Positions 8,518 through 17,833 of a stretch of DNA of 64,000 nucleotides are shown piece by piece. Source of the stretch: Mediterraneibacter gnavus ATCC 29149 (GTDB lineage Bacteria > Bacillota > Clostridia > Lachnospirales > Lachnospiraceae). The position numbers were made by a program, and so were the translations under genes. Position 1 is the stretch's first letter. Each line of letters starts with the position of its first letter. The stretch covers positions 62,001 through 126,000 of the forward strand of contig NZ_CP043051.1 of assembly GCF_008121495.1 (NCBI RefSeq), in the 5' to 3' direction. The notes under the pieces are model-generated. The model saw nothing but the letters and a program-made list of their open reading frames with translations. It was not told the origin of the DNA and searched no databases.

Positions 8518-8877
8518 CTAAAAATATTTCTTTTTCAGTTGCATCGTATACACTGCAAATACCACCAGTGCTGCCATAAAAAGAATGCCGCCCACTGTGT
8601 CCACCATCTCCATCGGATTTACATACCAGTGGATACAATCTACAATTCCATAAAGAATCGAAACAATTCCAAATCCCAGAACTGCCGGCAACGCCTTTTT
8701 CAGATATGCTTCCTTATCTTTGCACATCTTTTCTGAATAACTCTTCCCCAGGAGAATCGTTTCATTAATGTGTCCGTCTTTTTTCATGTTAAAATATGCA
8801 TACAGGCAATATATCCCGCATCCTACTGCAAGAATTCCGATAAAACCAAACACACTGTTCATACTGTCCGCACTCAT
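8518..8877 (-). CDS. small membrane protein, three helices, unknown function
   Basis: A 119-residue protein with an N-terminal helix (FGFIGILAVGCGIYCLYAYF) and two further helices (ALPAVLGFGIVSILYGIVDCI and VGGILFMAALVVFAVYTM), with a charged segment KDGHINETILLGK between the first and second. I do not recognise a family. Its ATG is only three bases past the thrC stop codon and its ribosome site (GAGGT) lies inside the thrC 3' end, so the two are probably translated together. A link to threonine or its export is possible but not shown by the sequence. Confidence 0.7.
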   Translation of the reverse strand: MSADSMNSVFGFIGILAVGCGIYCLYAYFNMKKDGHINETILLGKSYSEKMCKDKEAYLKKALPAVLGFGIVSILYGIVDCIHWYVNPMEMVDTVGGILFMAALVVFAVYTMQLKKKYF

Positions 8878-8880
8878 TGA

Positions 8881-10374
8881 CTATACCTCGATTTCTAATA
8901 TTTCTTTCACTGTCTCTTTCATTTTGTCTGCATCACACTCTCTTGTATGAAGGATTTTCGCATCACGGATCTCCTTGACCGCATTCGGAACGGCAACCTG
9001 AGAAAGCTTCTCCAGCTCGTCCACAAGCTCAAACTCGTCTCTTCCCGCATATTCTGCATCAATTGCACGCATCACACTGCCTACGAATTTATATGGACTG
9101 GCTGTGGAAGCGATCAGACATTTTGTCTCATCCCCACTTTCTTCTCTGTACTGTGCACATACACAAGAAGCAACTGCCGTATGTGTATCCATCACATATC
9201 CGGTACGTTTATATGTATCGTGGATTGCCTGTGCTGTCTGTTCCTCCGTTGCATAACCTCCCACAAAATCATCCAGTTTTGCCTTCATTTCTTTTGTAAT
9301 CTCATATGCACCACTACTTTTTAATGCATCCATCAGTTCTGCATTTTTCTGACCATCCTGTCCTGCAATTGTATAGATCAGCCGCTCCAGATTGCTTGAG
9401 ATCAAAATGTCCATGGACGGGGAGGATGTCAGCACAAATTCTCTGTTTTTGTCATATGTTCCTGTACGGAAGAAATCAAACAGGACTTTGTTTTCATTGG
9501 ATGCACAGATCAGCTTATTGATCGGAACCCCCATCTGTTTTGCATAGTATGCTGCCAGAATATTACCAAAGTTTCCGGTCGGAACCGTCACATTGATCTT
9601 CTCTCCACTTTGAATCTCGTCATTCTGAAGCAGTTTTGCATATGCATAGACATAATACACAACCTGAGGTACCAGACGACCGATGTTGATCGAATTTGCG
9701 GAAGAGAACTGATATCCTGCCGCATCCAGTTCCTTTGCAAGCACCTGGTCTTCAAAAAGCGCTTTGACACCGCTCTGTGCATTATCAAAGTTTCCATGAA
9801 TTGCCACAACTGAAGTATTGGCACCTTTCTGTGTCACCATCTGCATCTCCTGCACCCGGCTGACCCCGTTCTTCGGATAAAACACAATAATCTTCGTTCC
9901 CGGCACATCTGCGAATCCTGCCATCGCAGCTTTTCCGGTATCTCCGGAGGTTGCTGTCAAAATGACAATATCCTTTGTCACATGATTCTTCTTTGCAGAT
10001 GTTGTCATCAAATGCGGAAGGATCGATAATGCCATATCCTTAAACGCGATCGTCGCTCCGTGAAACAGCTCCAGATGATAGACATCTCCCACTTTCACAA
10101 GGGGGGCGATCACTTCTGTATCAAACTTGGAATCATATGCGCTGTCTATGCAGTGCTTTAACTCCTCCTCTGTAAAGTCTGTCAGAAACTGTTTCATCAC
10201 TGCGTATGCGGTCTCCTGATACGTCATGTTTTTGAGTTCTTCCATTGTCACATCCAGTGTCGGAATCTGCTCCGGCACGAAGAGTCCGCCATCTTCTGCA
10301 AGCCCTTTTAAGATTGCCTCAGACGCTGTTACTTTTTTCTCAGAATTTCTTGTGCTTTTGTATAACAAATTCAT
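8881..10374 (-). CDS. thrC: threonine synthase
   Basis: A 497-residue PLP enzyme starting MNLLYKSTRN, the usual N-terminus of this family, at 10374 with GAGGG upstream. It converts O-phosphohomoserine to threonine. The PLP lysine is in FKDMAL (K112) after LELFHGATIA, and the PLP phosphate site is TGDTGKAA. The length fits the longer threonine synthase class. Homoserine dehydrogenase (hom) is encoded elsewhere in the window at 50.9-52.1 kb and asd at 13.7-14.8 kb, so the aspartate branch is split. No homoserine kinase gene is seen here. Confidence 0.95.
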   Translation of the reverse strand: MNLLYKSTRNSEKKVTASEAILKGLAEDGGLFVPEQIPTLDVTMEELKNMTYQETAYAVMKQFLTDFTEEELKHCIDSAYDSKFDTEVIAPLVKVGDVYHLELFHGATIAFKDMALSILPHLMTTSAKKNHVTKDIVILTATSGDTGKAAMAGFADVPGTKIIVFYPKNGVSRVQEMQMVTQKGANTSVVAIHGNFDNAQSGVKALFEDQVLAKELDAAGYQFSSANSINIGRLVPQVVYYVYAYAKLLQNDEIQSGEKINVTVPTGNFGNILAAYYAKQMGVPINKLICASNENKVLFDFFRTGTYDKNREFVLTSSPSMDILISSNLERLIYTIAGQDGQKNAELMDALKSSGAYEITKEMKAKLDDFVGGYATEEQTAQAIHDTYKRTGYVMDTHTAVASCVCAQYREESGDETKCLIASTASPYKFVGSVMRAIDAEYAGRDEFELVDELEKLSQVAVPNAVKEIRDAKILHTRECDADKMKETVKEILEIEV

Positions 10375-10442
10375 ATCTTCGCCCTCTTTTTCTTTCTTCA
10401 CACTGTTATTGCCATGAATTATATCATAAGTGCTCTGTTTTA

Positions 10443-11759
10443 TCAATTTTGTTTCTTAAATACAATGAAGAGAATTGCACTGACACCCATCAGGACGGGG
10501 TAGAACAAATTCGGAATAATATCAAACGGAGTCAGTCCTGTGAGAGTTGCCGCAGACAGAAGCTGAGCTCCATACGGGATCATTCCCTGCCCCACGGATG
10601 TAAAAATATCCAGAAGGGATGCGGATCGTTTTGGATCAATGTCATATTCTTCGCTGATCTCTTTTGCAATGGGACCTGCCATCACAATGGCAATGGTATT
10701 ATTTGCTGTACAAAGATCTACAAACAATGCCAGCACTGCGATTCCAAATTCGCCGCCTCTTTTTCCTCTGATCCTGCTTTTGATCAGATTTAAGATGAAC
10801 CGGATTCCACCATATTCTCTGACAAGTGACACGATACAGGCAACAATGATCGAAATTACCGTGATATCATACATTCCGGTCACACCGTCTCCTACGACAT
10901 TAAAAATCTCAGACAATCCGATGCTTCCTGTTGCAACGCCCACGATCAGAGATAACGCAATTCCACTGATCAGAACAACAAACACGTTAATCCCCGCCAG
11001 TGCTCCCACCAATACAACGAGATATGGAAGTACTTTCCAGATGCTGTATGGCATCTCCTCCCGGATCTGATAACTTCCGTTTCTTGTCATCAGCCAGAAT
11101 ATCACAATCGTTAAAATCGCCGCCGGGAGTACGATCAGAAAATTTGCCTTGAATTTATCTTTCATCTCGCAGCCCTGTGTTTTTACCGCGGCGATCGTTG
11201 TATCTGAGATCATGGACAGATTATCACCAAACATTGCTCCGCAGACAACGGCTCCAATACAGATTGCCAGAGAAAATCCTGTCTTTTCACTGATTCCGAC
11301 TGCAATCGGAGCAAGCGCTGCGATCGTTCCCATGGAGGTTCCCATGGATACAGAAATAAAACAGCCGATCACAAACAATCCTACGACTGCAATGGATGGC
11401 GGAAGCACCGAAAGCCCCAGATTTACCGTACTCTCCACACCGCCTACCGCAGTTACTGCACCGGAAAATCCGCCTGCACATAAAAAGATCAGACTCATCG
11501 TAATGATATTCTCATCTCCGATCCCGGCAGAAATCACCTTCATTTTGTCTGCAAATGTTAACTTCCCATTCTGCAAAAACGCTGTCAGAAGAGCGATTAA
11601 GAATGCCACAATTGCCGGCATCGCATAAAAATCGCCAAATACAATCCCCATCCCCAAAAACAGGACCAGAAATACTCCGATCGGAAGAAGCGCCACCGCC
11701 CTTCCTTTTTCTTCCGCTCTCAACTTTTTCTCTTCCACTGATGTTCCTCTCTTTCTCAT
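10443..11759 (-). CDS. Na+/H+ antiporter, NhaC family
   Basis: A 438-residue polytopic membrane protein with about 11-12 hydrophobic helices, starting MRKRGTSVEEKK at 11759. The frame is open to 11834, but that upstream part forms a hairpin and has no ribosome site. Family signs include GTSMGTIAALAPIAVG, GAMFGDNLSMISDTTIAA (the conserved acidic helix region) and GQGMIPYGAQLL near the C-terminus. NhaC-type proteins exchange sodium for protons; some relatives exchange amino acids or organic acids. It sits between leuD and thrC in the amino acid cluster, so a metabolite-linked substrate cannot be excluded. Confidence 0.82.
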   Translation of the reverse strand: MRKRGTSVEEKKLRAEEKGRAVALLPIGVFLVLFLGMGIVFGDFYAMPAIVAFLIALLTAFLQNGKLTFADKMKVISAGIGDENIITMSLIFLCAGGFSGAVTAVGGVESTVNLGLSVLPPSIAVVGLFVIGCFISVSMGTSMGTIAALAPIAVGISEKTGFSLAICIGAVVCGAMFGDNLSMISDTTIAAVKTQGCEMKDKFKANFLIVLPAAILTIVIFWLMTRNGSYQIREEMPYSIWKVLPYLVVLVGALAGINVFVVLISGIALSLIVGVATGSIGLSEIFNVVGDGVTGMYDITVISIIVACIVSLVREYGGIRFILNLIKSRIRGKRGGEFGIAVLALFVDLCTANNTIAIVMAGPIAKEISEEYDIDPKRSASLLDIFTSVGQGMIPYGAQLLSAATLTGLTPFDIIPNLFYPVLMGVSAILFIVFKKQN

Positions 11760-11784
11760 TTCACTTCTTTCTTCTTTAATAAAA

Positions 11785-11836
11785 TCCATGAGGGCGTTCC
11801 AAAAGATTCTCCGACTTTTTGAAAACGCCCTCATTT
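11785..11836 (-). terminator. hairpin between leuD and nhaC
   Basis: GAGGGCGTT and AACGCCCTC (about 11787-11795 and 11827-11835) pair over a loop that itself contains short AAAAG / CTTTT pairing. On the minus strand the tail is CATGGATTTTATT, a poor U-tract, so this may be a partial terminator or an attenuating leader hairpin for nhaC. An extended -10 (TGATATAAA) lies just upstream. Confidence 0.4.
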
Positions 11837-11867
11837 TATATCATGCTCTTTCTTTCAATATCCGGTC

Positions 11868-12371
11868 TTAATTTCCGTTCTCTTTTTTTCTGCTGTTTGT
11901 ATAGCTTACAAGACCTCCGGCTGCGATCAGCTTCTGCATAAATTCAGGAAACGCCTGTCCCTGATACTGAGTTCCTTTGGTGCGGTCGTAGATCATTCCG
12001 CTGTCAAAATCTACTTCAACCTCATCTCCGGCTTCGATTTCCTGTGCCGCCTGTGGACATTCAATGATCGGAAGCCCGATATTGATGGCATTGCGATAGA
12101 AAATCCTTGCAAAGGTCTCTGCGATCACACAGCTTACTCCTGCTGTTTTCAGACAAAGAGGCGCATGCTCTCTGGAAGAACCACAGCCGAAATTCTTCTT
12201 TGCCACGATCAGATCTCCCGCCTGCACTTTTTTTGCAAACTCCGGATCAATATCTGCCATGGCATGTGATGCCAGCTCTTTTGCATCAAATGAATTCAGA
12301 TATCTTGCCGGAATAATCACATCCGTATCTACATTGTCTCCATATTTAAAAACGTGTCCCTGTGCTCTCAT
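11868..12371 (-). CDS. leuD: 3-isopropylmalate dehydratase small subunit
   Basis: A 167-residue protein of the bacterial/archaeal LeuD type. It contains [11 protein letters not shown], the loop that positions substrate in the aconitase swivel domain, and [15 protein letters not shown]. With LeuC it isomerises 2-isopropylmalate to 3-isopropylmalate in leucine synthesis. Its ATG overlaps the leuC stop (ATGA, 12368-12371), so the two subunits are translationally coupled. Confidence 0.95.
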   Translation of the reverse strand: MRAQGHVFKYGDNVDTDVIIPARYLNSFDAKELASHAMADIDPEFAKKVQAGDLIVAKKNFGCGSSREHAPLCLKTAGVSCVIAETFARIFYRNAINIGLPIIECPQAAQEIEAGDEVEVDFDSGMIYDRTKGTQYQGQAFPEFMQKLIAAGGLVSYTNSRKKENGN

Positions 12372-13645
12372 GCCTCTTCACCTGCCCTCTCCGGATTTGC
12401 AATATATCCTGCAATCGCACTCGCCGCTGCCACTTCCGGAGATGCAAGATAAATGAGAGAATCTACATGTCCCATTCTTCCTACAAAATTCCGGTTTGTC
12501 GTAGATACACAGCGTTCTCCTGCTGCCATAACACCCATATGACCGCCCATACACGGTCCACAGCTCGGTGTATTGACCGCACAGCCTGCATCCACAAAAA
12601 TATCAAGCAGCCCTTCTTTGATACACTGTTTGTAAATCTTCTGAGTTGCCGGAATGACCATCACACGCACATCCGGATGTACCGTATGCCCTTTTAAGAT
12701 TGCCGCTGCCTTTCGCATATCTTCCATTCTTCCATTGGTGCAGGAACCGATCACCACCTGATCGATCTTGATCGGTTCCATCGCCTCGATCTCATCGATG
12801 GTCTTTGCATTGCCCGGAAGATGCGGAAATGCAACTGTCGGACGCACTTCGGAAAGATCAATGGTTACAACCTGTTCATAATCTGCATCCTCATCTGCCT
12901 CGAAAATCTGATATTCTTTTTTCGAATGCTCTTCTAAATATGCTTTTGTCTGTTCATCCACCGGGAAGATTCCGTTCTTCGCACCTGCTTCAATCGCCAT
13001 GTTCGCCATGGTAAAACGGTCATCCATAGACAAATGTGCAATTCCGTCTCCGGTAAACTCCATGGATTTGTAAAGTGCCCCATCTACACCGATCTTGCCG
13101 ATGATGTGGATGATGATATCTTTTCCGCTGACATATTTTCCAGGTTTTCCAGTCAGTACAAACTGAATCGCCGCCGGAACTTTAAACCAGATCTCACCGG
13201 TTGCCATACCGGTTGCGATATCGGTCGTTCCCATACCGGTTGAAAACGCACCCAGCGCTCCATAGGTACAGGTGTGGGAGTCTGCACCAATGATGCATTC
13301 TCCTGCTGTCACCACGCCTGCCTCCGGAAGGATAGCATGCTCTACTCCGGACTTGCCCTGTTCAAAATACCATTTCAATCCCTGTTCTTTTGCAAATTCA
13401 CGGATCGCTTTTGAATTCTCTGCGGATTTGATGTCTTTGTTCGGGGTGAAATGATCCGGTACAAATACAACCTTCTCTTTATCAAACACCTGATCTGCCA
13501 TCTGCTTCAGAATCGGCAGCGCCATCGGTCCTGTGATGTCATTTGCCATCACAATATCCAGCTTTGCCTCGATCAGCTGTCCTGCAGTTACAGATTCCAG
13601 CCCTGCATGTGCTGCCAGTATCTTCTGTGTCATTGTCATTCCCAT
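12368..13645 (-). CDS. leuC: 3-isopropylmalate dehydratase large subunit
   Basis: A 425-residue aconitase-superfamily protein starting [15 protein letters not shown] at 13645, with AAGGGGG eight bases upstream; an upstream in-frame TTG is less likely. The iron-sulfur ligands are visible in IGSCTNGR and in [12 protein letters not shown]. With LeuD it forms the leucine-pathway isomerase. The leuA and leuB genes are not in this window. The order argH-asd-leuC-leuD runs with 20-50 base gaps. Confidence 0.95.
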   Translation of the reverse strand: MGMTMTQKILAAHAGLESVTAGQLIEAKLDIVMANDITGPMALPILKQMADQVFDKEKVVFVPDHFTPNKDIKSAENSKAIREFAKEQGLKWYFEQGKSGVEHAILPEAGVVTAGECIIGADSHTCTYGALGAFSTGMGTTDIATGMATGEIWFKVPAAIQFVLTGKPGKYVSGKDIIIHIIGKIGVDGALYKSMEFTGDGIAHLSMDDRFTMANMAIEAGAKNGIFPVDEQTKAYLEEHSKKEYQIFEADEDADYEQVVTIDLSEVRPTVAFPHLPGNAKTIDEIEAMEPIKIDQVVIGSCTNGRMEDMRKAAAILKGHTVHPDVRVMVIPATQKIYKQCIKEGLLDIFVDAGCAVNTPSCGPCMGGHMGVMAAGERCVSTTNRNFVGRMGHVDSLIYLASPEVAAASAIAGYIANPERAGEEA

Positions 13646-13669
13646 AGGAGAATCCCCCTTTCTCAATCT

Positions 13670-14755
13670 TTATTTTGCCTGAATAAACCCTTTTGCTGTC
13701 AGAGCTTCTGCGCAGAGAACTGCTCCACCTGCTGCTCCTCTGACTGTGTTGTGGGAAAGTCCTACAAATTTGAAGTCAAACATCGAATCTTCTCTCAGTC
13801 GTCCGATTGACACTCCCATTCCGTTCTCATAATCTACATCCAGTTTCACCTGTGGACGGTTGTCCTCTTCCAGATACTGAATAAACTGCTTTGGTGCACT
13901 TGGAAGGTTTTCTTCCTGTGGGAAACCTTTGAATGACACAAGCTTTTCGATCAGCTGCTCTTTTGTCGGTTTCTTCTCAAAATTGATAAATACAGCTGCT
14001 GTATGACCGTTTAATACCGGTACACGCAGACACTGGCAAGTGATTTTCGGAAGCTGAGCCTTTACGATCTCGCCGTTTTCTACTTTTCCGAGAACACGCA
14101 GCGGCTCCTGCTCACTCTTTTCTTCCTCTCCGCCAATATATGGAATGATATTTTCCACCATCTCCGGCCAGTCTTTAAATGTCTTTCCCGCTCCGGAAAT
14201 GGCCTGGTAAGTCGTTGCCACTACTTCTTTTGGTCCGAACTCTTTCCATGCAGCCAGACACGGCGCGTAGCTCTGGATCGAACAGTTTGGTTTTACTGCG
14301 ATAAATCCGCGTGTTGTTCCAAGGCGTTTTTTCTGATCCTTAATCACATCAAAATGTTCTGAATTGATCTCCGGCACTACCATCGGCACGTCCGGTGTCC
14401 AACGATGCGCACTGTTGTTTGACACGACCGGTGTCTCTGTCTTTGCGTATTCTTCTTCGATCGCTTTGATCTCTTCTTTTGTCATATCCACTGCGCTGAA
14501 TACAAAATCTACCGTAGACGCAACATGTTCCACGTCGTTTACATTCATAACAACCAGTTTTTTCACTGCTTCCGGCATTGGAGTTGTCATTTTCCATCTG
14601 TCTCCGACTGCCTCTTCATAAGTCTTTCCTGCAGAACGCGGACTTGCTGCCACTGTCACAACCTCAAACCACGGGTGATTCTCAAGCAAAGAGATAAATC
14701 TCTGTCCGACCATTCCTGTTGCTCCTAAAATTCCAACTTTTAATTTCTTTTCCAT
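13670..14755 (-). CDS. asd: aspartate-semialdehyde dehydrogenase
   Basis: A 361-residue protein starting MEKKLKVGILGATGMVGQRF at 14755, with AAGGAC upstream. It reduces aspartyl phosphate to aspartate semialdehyde, the branch point to lysine, threonine and methionine. The N-terminal GATGMVGQRF is the NADP-binding loop and KPNCSIQSYAP holds the catalytic cysteine. The length and motifs fit the archaeal/fungal-like asd subfamily, which also occurs in Clostridia. It lies between argH and leuC in one transcription direction. Confidence 0.93.
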   Translation of the reverse strand: MEKKLKVGILGATGMVGQRFISLLENHPWFEVVTVAASPRSAGKTYEEAVGDRWKMTTPMPEAVKKLVVMNVNDVEHVASTVDFVFSAVDMTKEEIKAIEEEYAKTETPVVSNNSAHRWTPDVPMVVPEINSEHFDVIKDQKKRLGTTRGFIAVKPNCSIQSYAPCLAAWKEFGPKEVVATTYQAISGAGKTFKDWPEMVENIIPYIGGEEEKSEQEPLRVLGKVENGEIVKAQLPKITCQCLRVPVLNGHTAAVFINFEKKPTKEQLIEKLVSFKGFPQEENLPSAPKQFIQYLEEDNRPQVKLDVDYENGMGVSIGRLREDSMFDFKFVGLSHNTVRGAAGGAVLCAEALTAKGFIQAK

Positions 14756-14803
14756 CTTCTTTCTGTCCTTTCCTCTCATTTTTATTTGAAAACAGCAAAC
14801 CTG

Positions 14804-16183
14804 CTATTCTTCTTTCAAATATGCTTCTTCCAGTGCGATTGCCTGCTCCATGGCACTTTTCCCCGGTGCTCCGATGGTATTTCGCATTTCCACACAAGTC
14901 TTCATGCTGATGGCCTCATAGATATCTTCTTCAAATACCGGAGAGATTGCCTTATACTCCTCCAGACTCATATCATCGAGGGCGATATTTTTATCAATAC
15001 AATATAAAACCAGCTGTCCTACAATCCCGTGAGCATCCCGAAACGGCACGCCGTGATTGACCAGATAATCCGCCGCATCTGTCGCATTTGTAAAACCATT
15101 CTTTGCACTGTCTTCCATCCGCTGCTTTCTGAACCTCATGGTGCGAAGCATCCCCGTAAATAATGCCAGACAGCCTTTTGTCGTATCAATGGCATCAAAC
15201 ACCAGCTCTTTGTCTTCCTGCATATCTTTATTATATGCAAGCGGGATTCCCTTCATTGTCGTCAGAAGGGACATCAATGCCCCGTAAACTCTTCCTGTCT
15301 TTCCGCGCACAAGCTCTGCGATATCCGGATTCTTCTTCTGCGGCATAATGCTGCTTCCGGTACTGTACGCATCATCAATCTCCACAAACTGATACTCATT
15401 GGAATTCCAGATGATCACTTCCTCACAGAAACGGCTTAAGTGCATCATCACGGTAGACATTGCTGACAGCATCTCGATCAGATAATCTCTGTCAGATACG
15501 GAATCCATACTGTTTAAGGTCGGTCCGTCAAATCCAAGCAGCTCTGCCGTATATTCCCGATCCAGCGGATAAGTTGTCCCCGCAAGAGCCCCTGCTCCAA
15601 GCGGGCAGTAGTTCATGCGTTTTCTGATATCTTTCATTCTAAGACGGTCTCTTTTGAACATTTCAAAATATGCGCCAAGATGATGCGCAAGTGTCACCGG
15701 TTGTGCTTTCTGAAGATGTGTAAATCCCGGCATATACGTCTCGATATGCTCTTTCATCAGTTTTAAAAGCACTTCCAGCAATTCTTTTAAAAGTGTATCC
15801 AGTGCTTCGATCTCGTCTCTTGTGTACAGCCGCATATCCAGCGCCACCTGATCATTTCTGCTTCTTCCGGTGTGCAGTTTCTTCCCTGCATCTCCAATCC
15901 GGTCGATCAGATTCGCCTCTACAAAGCTGTGGATATCTTCATACTCATCCGTGATCTCAAGTGTCCCGTTCTCCACATCTGCCTGAATCCCTTTCAGACC
16001 TTCAATGATGCTCTCTTTCTCCTCTTTTGTCAAAATTCCCTGCTTTTGAAGCATTGTCACATGTGCGATGCTTCCCCGGATATCCTGCGCATAAAATTTT
16101 TGATCAAAAGAGATCGATGCATTAAAATTATATACCAGCTTGTCTGTTTCTTTTGTGAAACGACCGCCCCATAACTGTGCCAT
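14804..16183 (-). CDS. argH: argininosuccinate lyase
   Basis: A 459-residue fumarase/aspartase-superfamily enzyme that splits argininosuccinate into arginine and fumarate. The signature [12 protein letters not shown] is present near residue 280, and [15 protein letters not shown] marks the substrate loop. The ATG at 16183 follows GGAGAC. No argG gene is adjacent. It is the first gene of the cluster argH-asd-leuC-leuD, behind a promoter that carries an inverted repeat at 16233-16250. Confidence 0.95.
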   Translation of the reverse strand: MAQLWGGRFTKETDKLVYNFNASISFDQKFYAQDIRGSIAHVTMLQKQGILTKEEKESIIEGLKGIQADVENGTLEITDEYEDIHSFVEANLIDRIGDAGKKLHTGRSRNDQVALDMRLYTRDEIEALDTLLKELLEVLLKLMKEHIETYMPGFTHLQKAQPVTLAHHLGAYFEMFKRDRLRMKDIRKRMNYCPLGAGALAGTTYPLDREYTAELLGFDGPTLNSMDSVSDRDYLIEMLSAMSTVMMHLSRFCEEVIIWNSNEYQFVEIDDAYSTGSSIMPQKKNPDIAELVRGKTGRVYGALMSLLTTMKGIPLAYNKDMQEDKELVFDAIDTTKGCLALFTGMLRTMRFRKQRMEDSAKNGFTNATDAADYLVNHGVPFRDAHGIVGQLVLYCIDKNIALDDMSLEEYKAISPVFEEDIYEAISMKTCVEMRNTIGAPGKSAMEQAIALEEAYLKEE

Positions 16184-16228
16184 TCCCCTGTCTCCTTTTC
16201 TCCGATAGTATCTTTTCAGATTGCAATT

Positions 16229-16258
16229 AGTTTAACACATTAACGTGTTATATGTCCA
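16229..16258 (-). promoter_or_regulatory. argH promoter with an inverted repeat in its spacer
   Basis: On the minus strand TGGACA (16253-16258), 18-base spacer, TAAACT (16229-16234). The perfect repeat TAACAC-attaac-GTGTTA (16233-16250) fills the spacer, where a bound repressor would block RNA polymerase. It does not look like an ArgR box. Confidence 0.5.
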
Positions 16259-16282
16259 TAGAAAACTGTGACAGTTTCCGCT

Positions 16283-16903
16283 CTATTGTGTACTGCTTCT
16301 TTGTGAAAACTCACAACCGCAGTAATCCTGCCGATACAATCCATATTCTTTGGATAACTCAATGGATCGTTTGTATCCGTTTTTCTTTTTAAAGTCAGAC
16401 TGCAGGTATTTCACTCCAAACTCTTTCTGTGCTGCCAGTCCGATCTCATTTAACTTGGCTGCATTTTTCATAGGACTGATAGAAAGTGTGGTCGTAAAAT
16501 AATCATAACCGGCTTTTTTTGCCATCTGTGCCGTCTCCCGAAGCCTGAGCGCATAACATTTAAAGCATCTGGCGCCCCCCTCTTTGACATCTTCCAGCCC
16601 CTCTGCCATCCGGTAGAAGCGATCCTTCTCATAATTTCCCGCCAGAAAACTGACCGGATGCTTCAGATTCATACGGGATATCAGCTCCTGCTGCTCCAGA
16701 ATTCGTTTTGTATATTCACTTTCCGGATAAATGTTCGGATTATAATAAAATACCGTGATTTCAAAATACTCTGACAAGTACTCCAATACATAACTGCTGC
16801 ACGGCGCACAGCAGCTGTGCAGCAAAAGTTTTGGCACACGTCCCTCTTTCTGGAGACTTACGATCGTTTTATCCAGTTCTTTCTGATAATTTATCACATT
16901 CAT
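16283..16903 (-). CDS. queH: epoxyqueuosine reductase QueH
   Basis: A 206-residue protein starting MNVINYQKELDK at 16903, with AGGA upstream. The N-terminal LLHSCCAPCSSYVLEYL contains the adjacent cysteine pair of the QueH (former DUF208) family. Further conserved cysteines appear in ARCFKCYALRL and in YCGCEFS near the C-terminus, enough to hold an iron-sulfur cluster. QueH reduces epoxyqueuosine to queuosine in tRNA and replaces cobalamin-dependent QueG in many anaerobes. It has its own promoter and is divergent from the ABC pair. QueA is encoded at 1.4-2.5 kb. Confidence 0.9.
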   Translation of the reverse strand: MNVINYQKELDKTIVSLQKEGRVPKLLLHSCCAPCSSYVLEYLSEYFEITVFYYNPNIYPESEYTKRILEQQELISRMNLKHPVSFLAGNYEKDRFYRMAEGLEDVKEGGARCFKCYALRLRETAQMAKKAGYDYFTTTLSISPMKNAAKLNEIGLAAQKEFGVKYLQSDFKKKNGYKRSIELSKEYGLYRQDYCGCEFSQRSSTQ

Positions 16904-16952
16904 CGTTTGTTTCCTCCGGATTTTCATTCTTTCCTTTTTTACAATCTATTAT

Positions 16953-16981
16953 AGTATACGTCTTTCCGGGATATCTGTAAA
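16953..16981 (-). promoter_or_regulatory. queH promoter
   Basis: TTTACA (16976-16981), 17-base spacer, TATACT (16953-16958) on the minus strand. A TATAAT lies three bases further on as an alternative -10. Confidence 0.55.
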
Positions 16982-17065
16982 GAAATGTCGGATTTTCCAA
17001 AAGAAACGCACAGATTTTCTTGTTTTCCATAAACTGATTATATACTTGTCGAATGGAGTGTCTGT

Positions 17066-17833
17066 ATGGAACCAATTTTAACACTGGATCACTTAAGCTA
17101 TGCCTATCATACTCTGGAAGGCGAAACAAAAGCACTGTCAGATATTTCCCTTTCCGTGAAACCGGGAGAATTTGTGGCAATTGTCGGTCCATCCGGATGC
17201 GGCAAGTCCACACTGCTCTCACTGATCGCCGGTCTTTTGAAACCGGAAGAGGGGGAGATTCTGCTCAATGGAAAATCATTAAAAGAAAGCGCGACCAATA
17301 TCGGTTATATGCTGCAGCACGACCACCTCTTTGAATGGAGAACAATTTATCACAACATCCTCCTTGGACTGGAAATCCAGCATACACTGACTGCTGCAGC
17401 CAAAACCCATGCACGGGAGCTGTTAAAAACCTATGGACTGGAAAAATTTGCCGACTCACGCCCTTCTGAACTCTCCGGAGGAATGCGCCAGAGAGCTGCT
17501 CTGATCCGCACCCTGATCCTGGAACCGGATCTGCTGCTTCTGGATGAACCTTTTTCCGCACTGGATTACCAGACACGGCTTTCCGTAGGAGATGATATCG
17601 GACAGATCATACGGGATTCCGGCCGCACTGCTGTGTTAGTGACACATGACCTTTCCGAAGCGATCAGCCTTGCAGATACCATCTTCATCCTCAGCAAACG
17701 TCCGGCCTCCATTGCACGTATCGTTCCCGTCACCTTCTCCCTGGCCTCTGACACCCCTCTTAAACGCCGCAACGCTCCGGAGTTTAAGACATACTTCAAT
17801 ATTTTATGGAAGGAGCTGAATCAAAATGTCTGA
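17066..17833 (+). CDS. ABC transporter ATP-binding protein, SsuB/TauB type
   Basis: A 255-residue ATPase with Walker A GPSGCGKST (41-49), Q-loop LQHDHLFEWRT, signature LSGGMRQRA and Walker B LLLLDEPFSALD. The sequence is closest in style to nitrate/sulfonate/taurine or pyrimidine-precursor importers (SsuB, TauB, ThiZ). The ATG at 17066 follows GGAG. It overlaps the permease gene by eight bases. No substrate-binding lipoprotein gene is next to it, so the substrate cannot be deduced from the neighbourhood. Confidence 0.9.
   Translation: MEPILTLDHLSYAYHTLEGETKALSDISLSVKPGEFVAIVGPSGCGKSTLLSLIAGLLKPEEGEILLNGKSLKESATNIGYMLQHDHLFEWRTIYHNILLGLEIQHTLTAAAKTHARELLKTYGLEKFADSRPSELSGGMRQRAALIRTLILEPDLLLLDEPFSALDYQTRLSVGDDIGQIIRDSGRTAVLVTHDLSEAISLADTIFILSKRPASIARIVPVTFSLASDTPLKRRNAPEFKTYFNILWKELNQNV

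Noticed and set aside
8438-8638. A 66-codon frame overlapping the small membrane protein gene
   Set aside because: Out of frame with the better supported gene at 8518-8877, no ribosome site.
14756-16282. Riboswitch or T-box in front of argH or asd
   Set aside because: The gaps are too short and contain no AGGGTGG-type T-box or known aptamer core.
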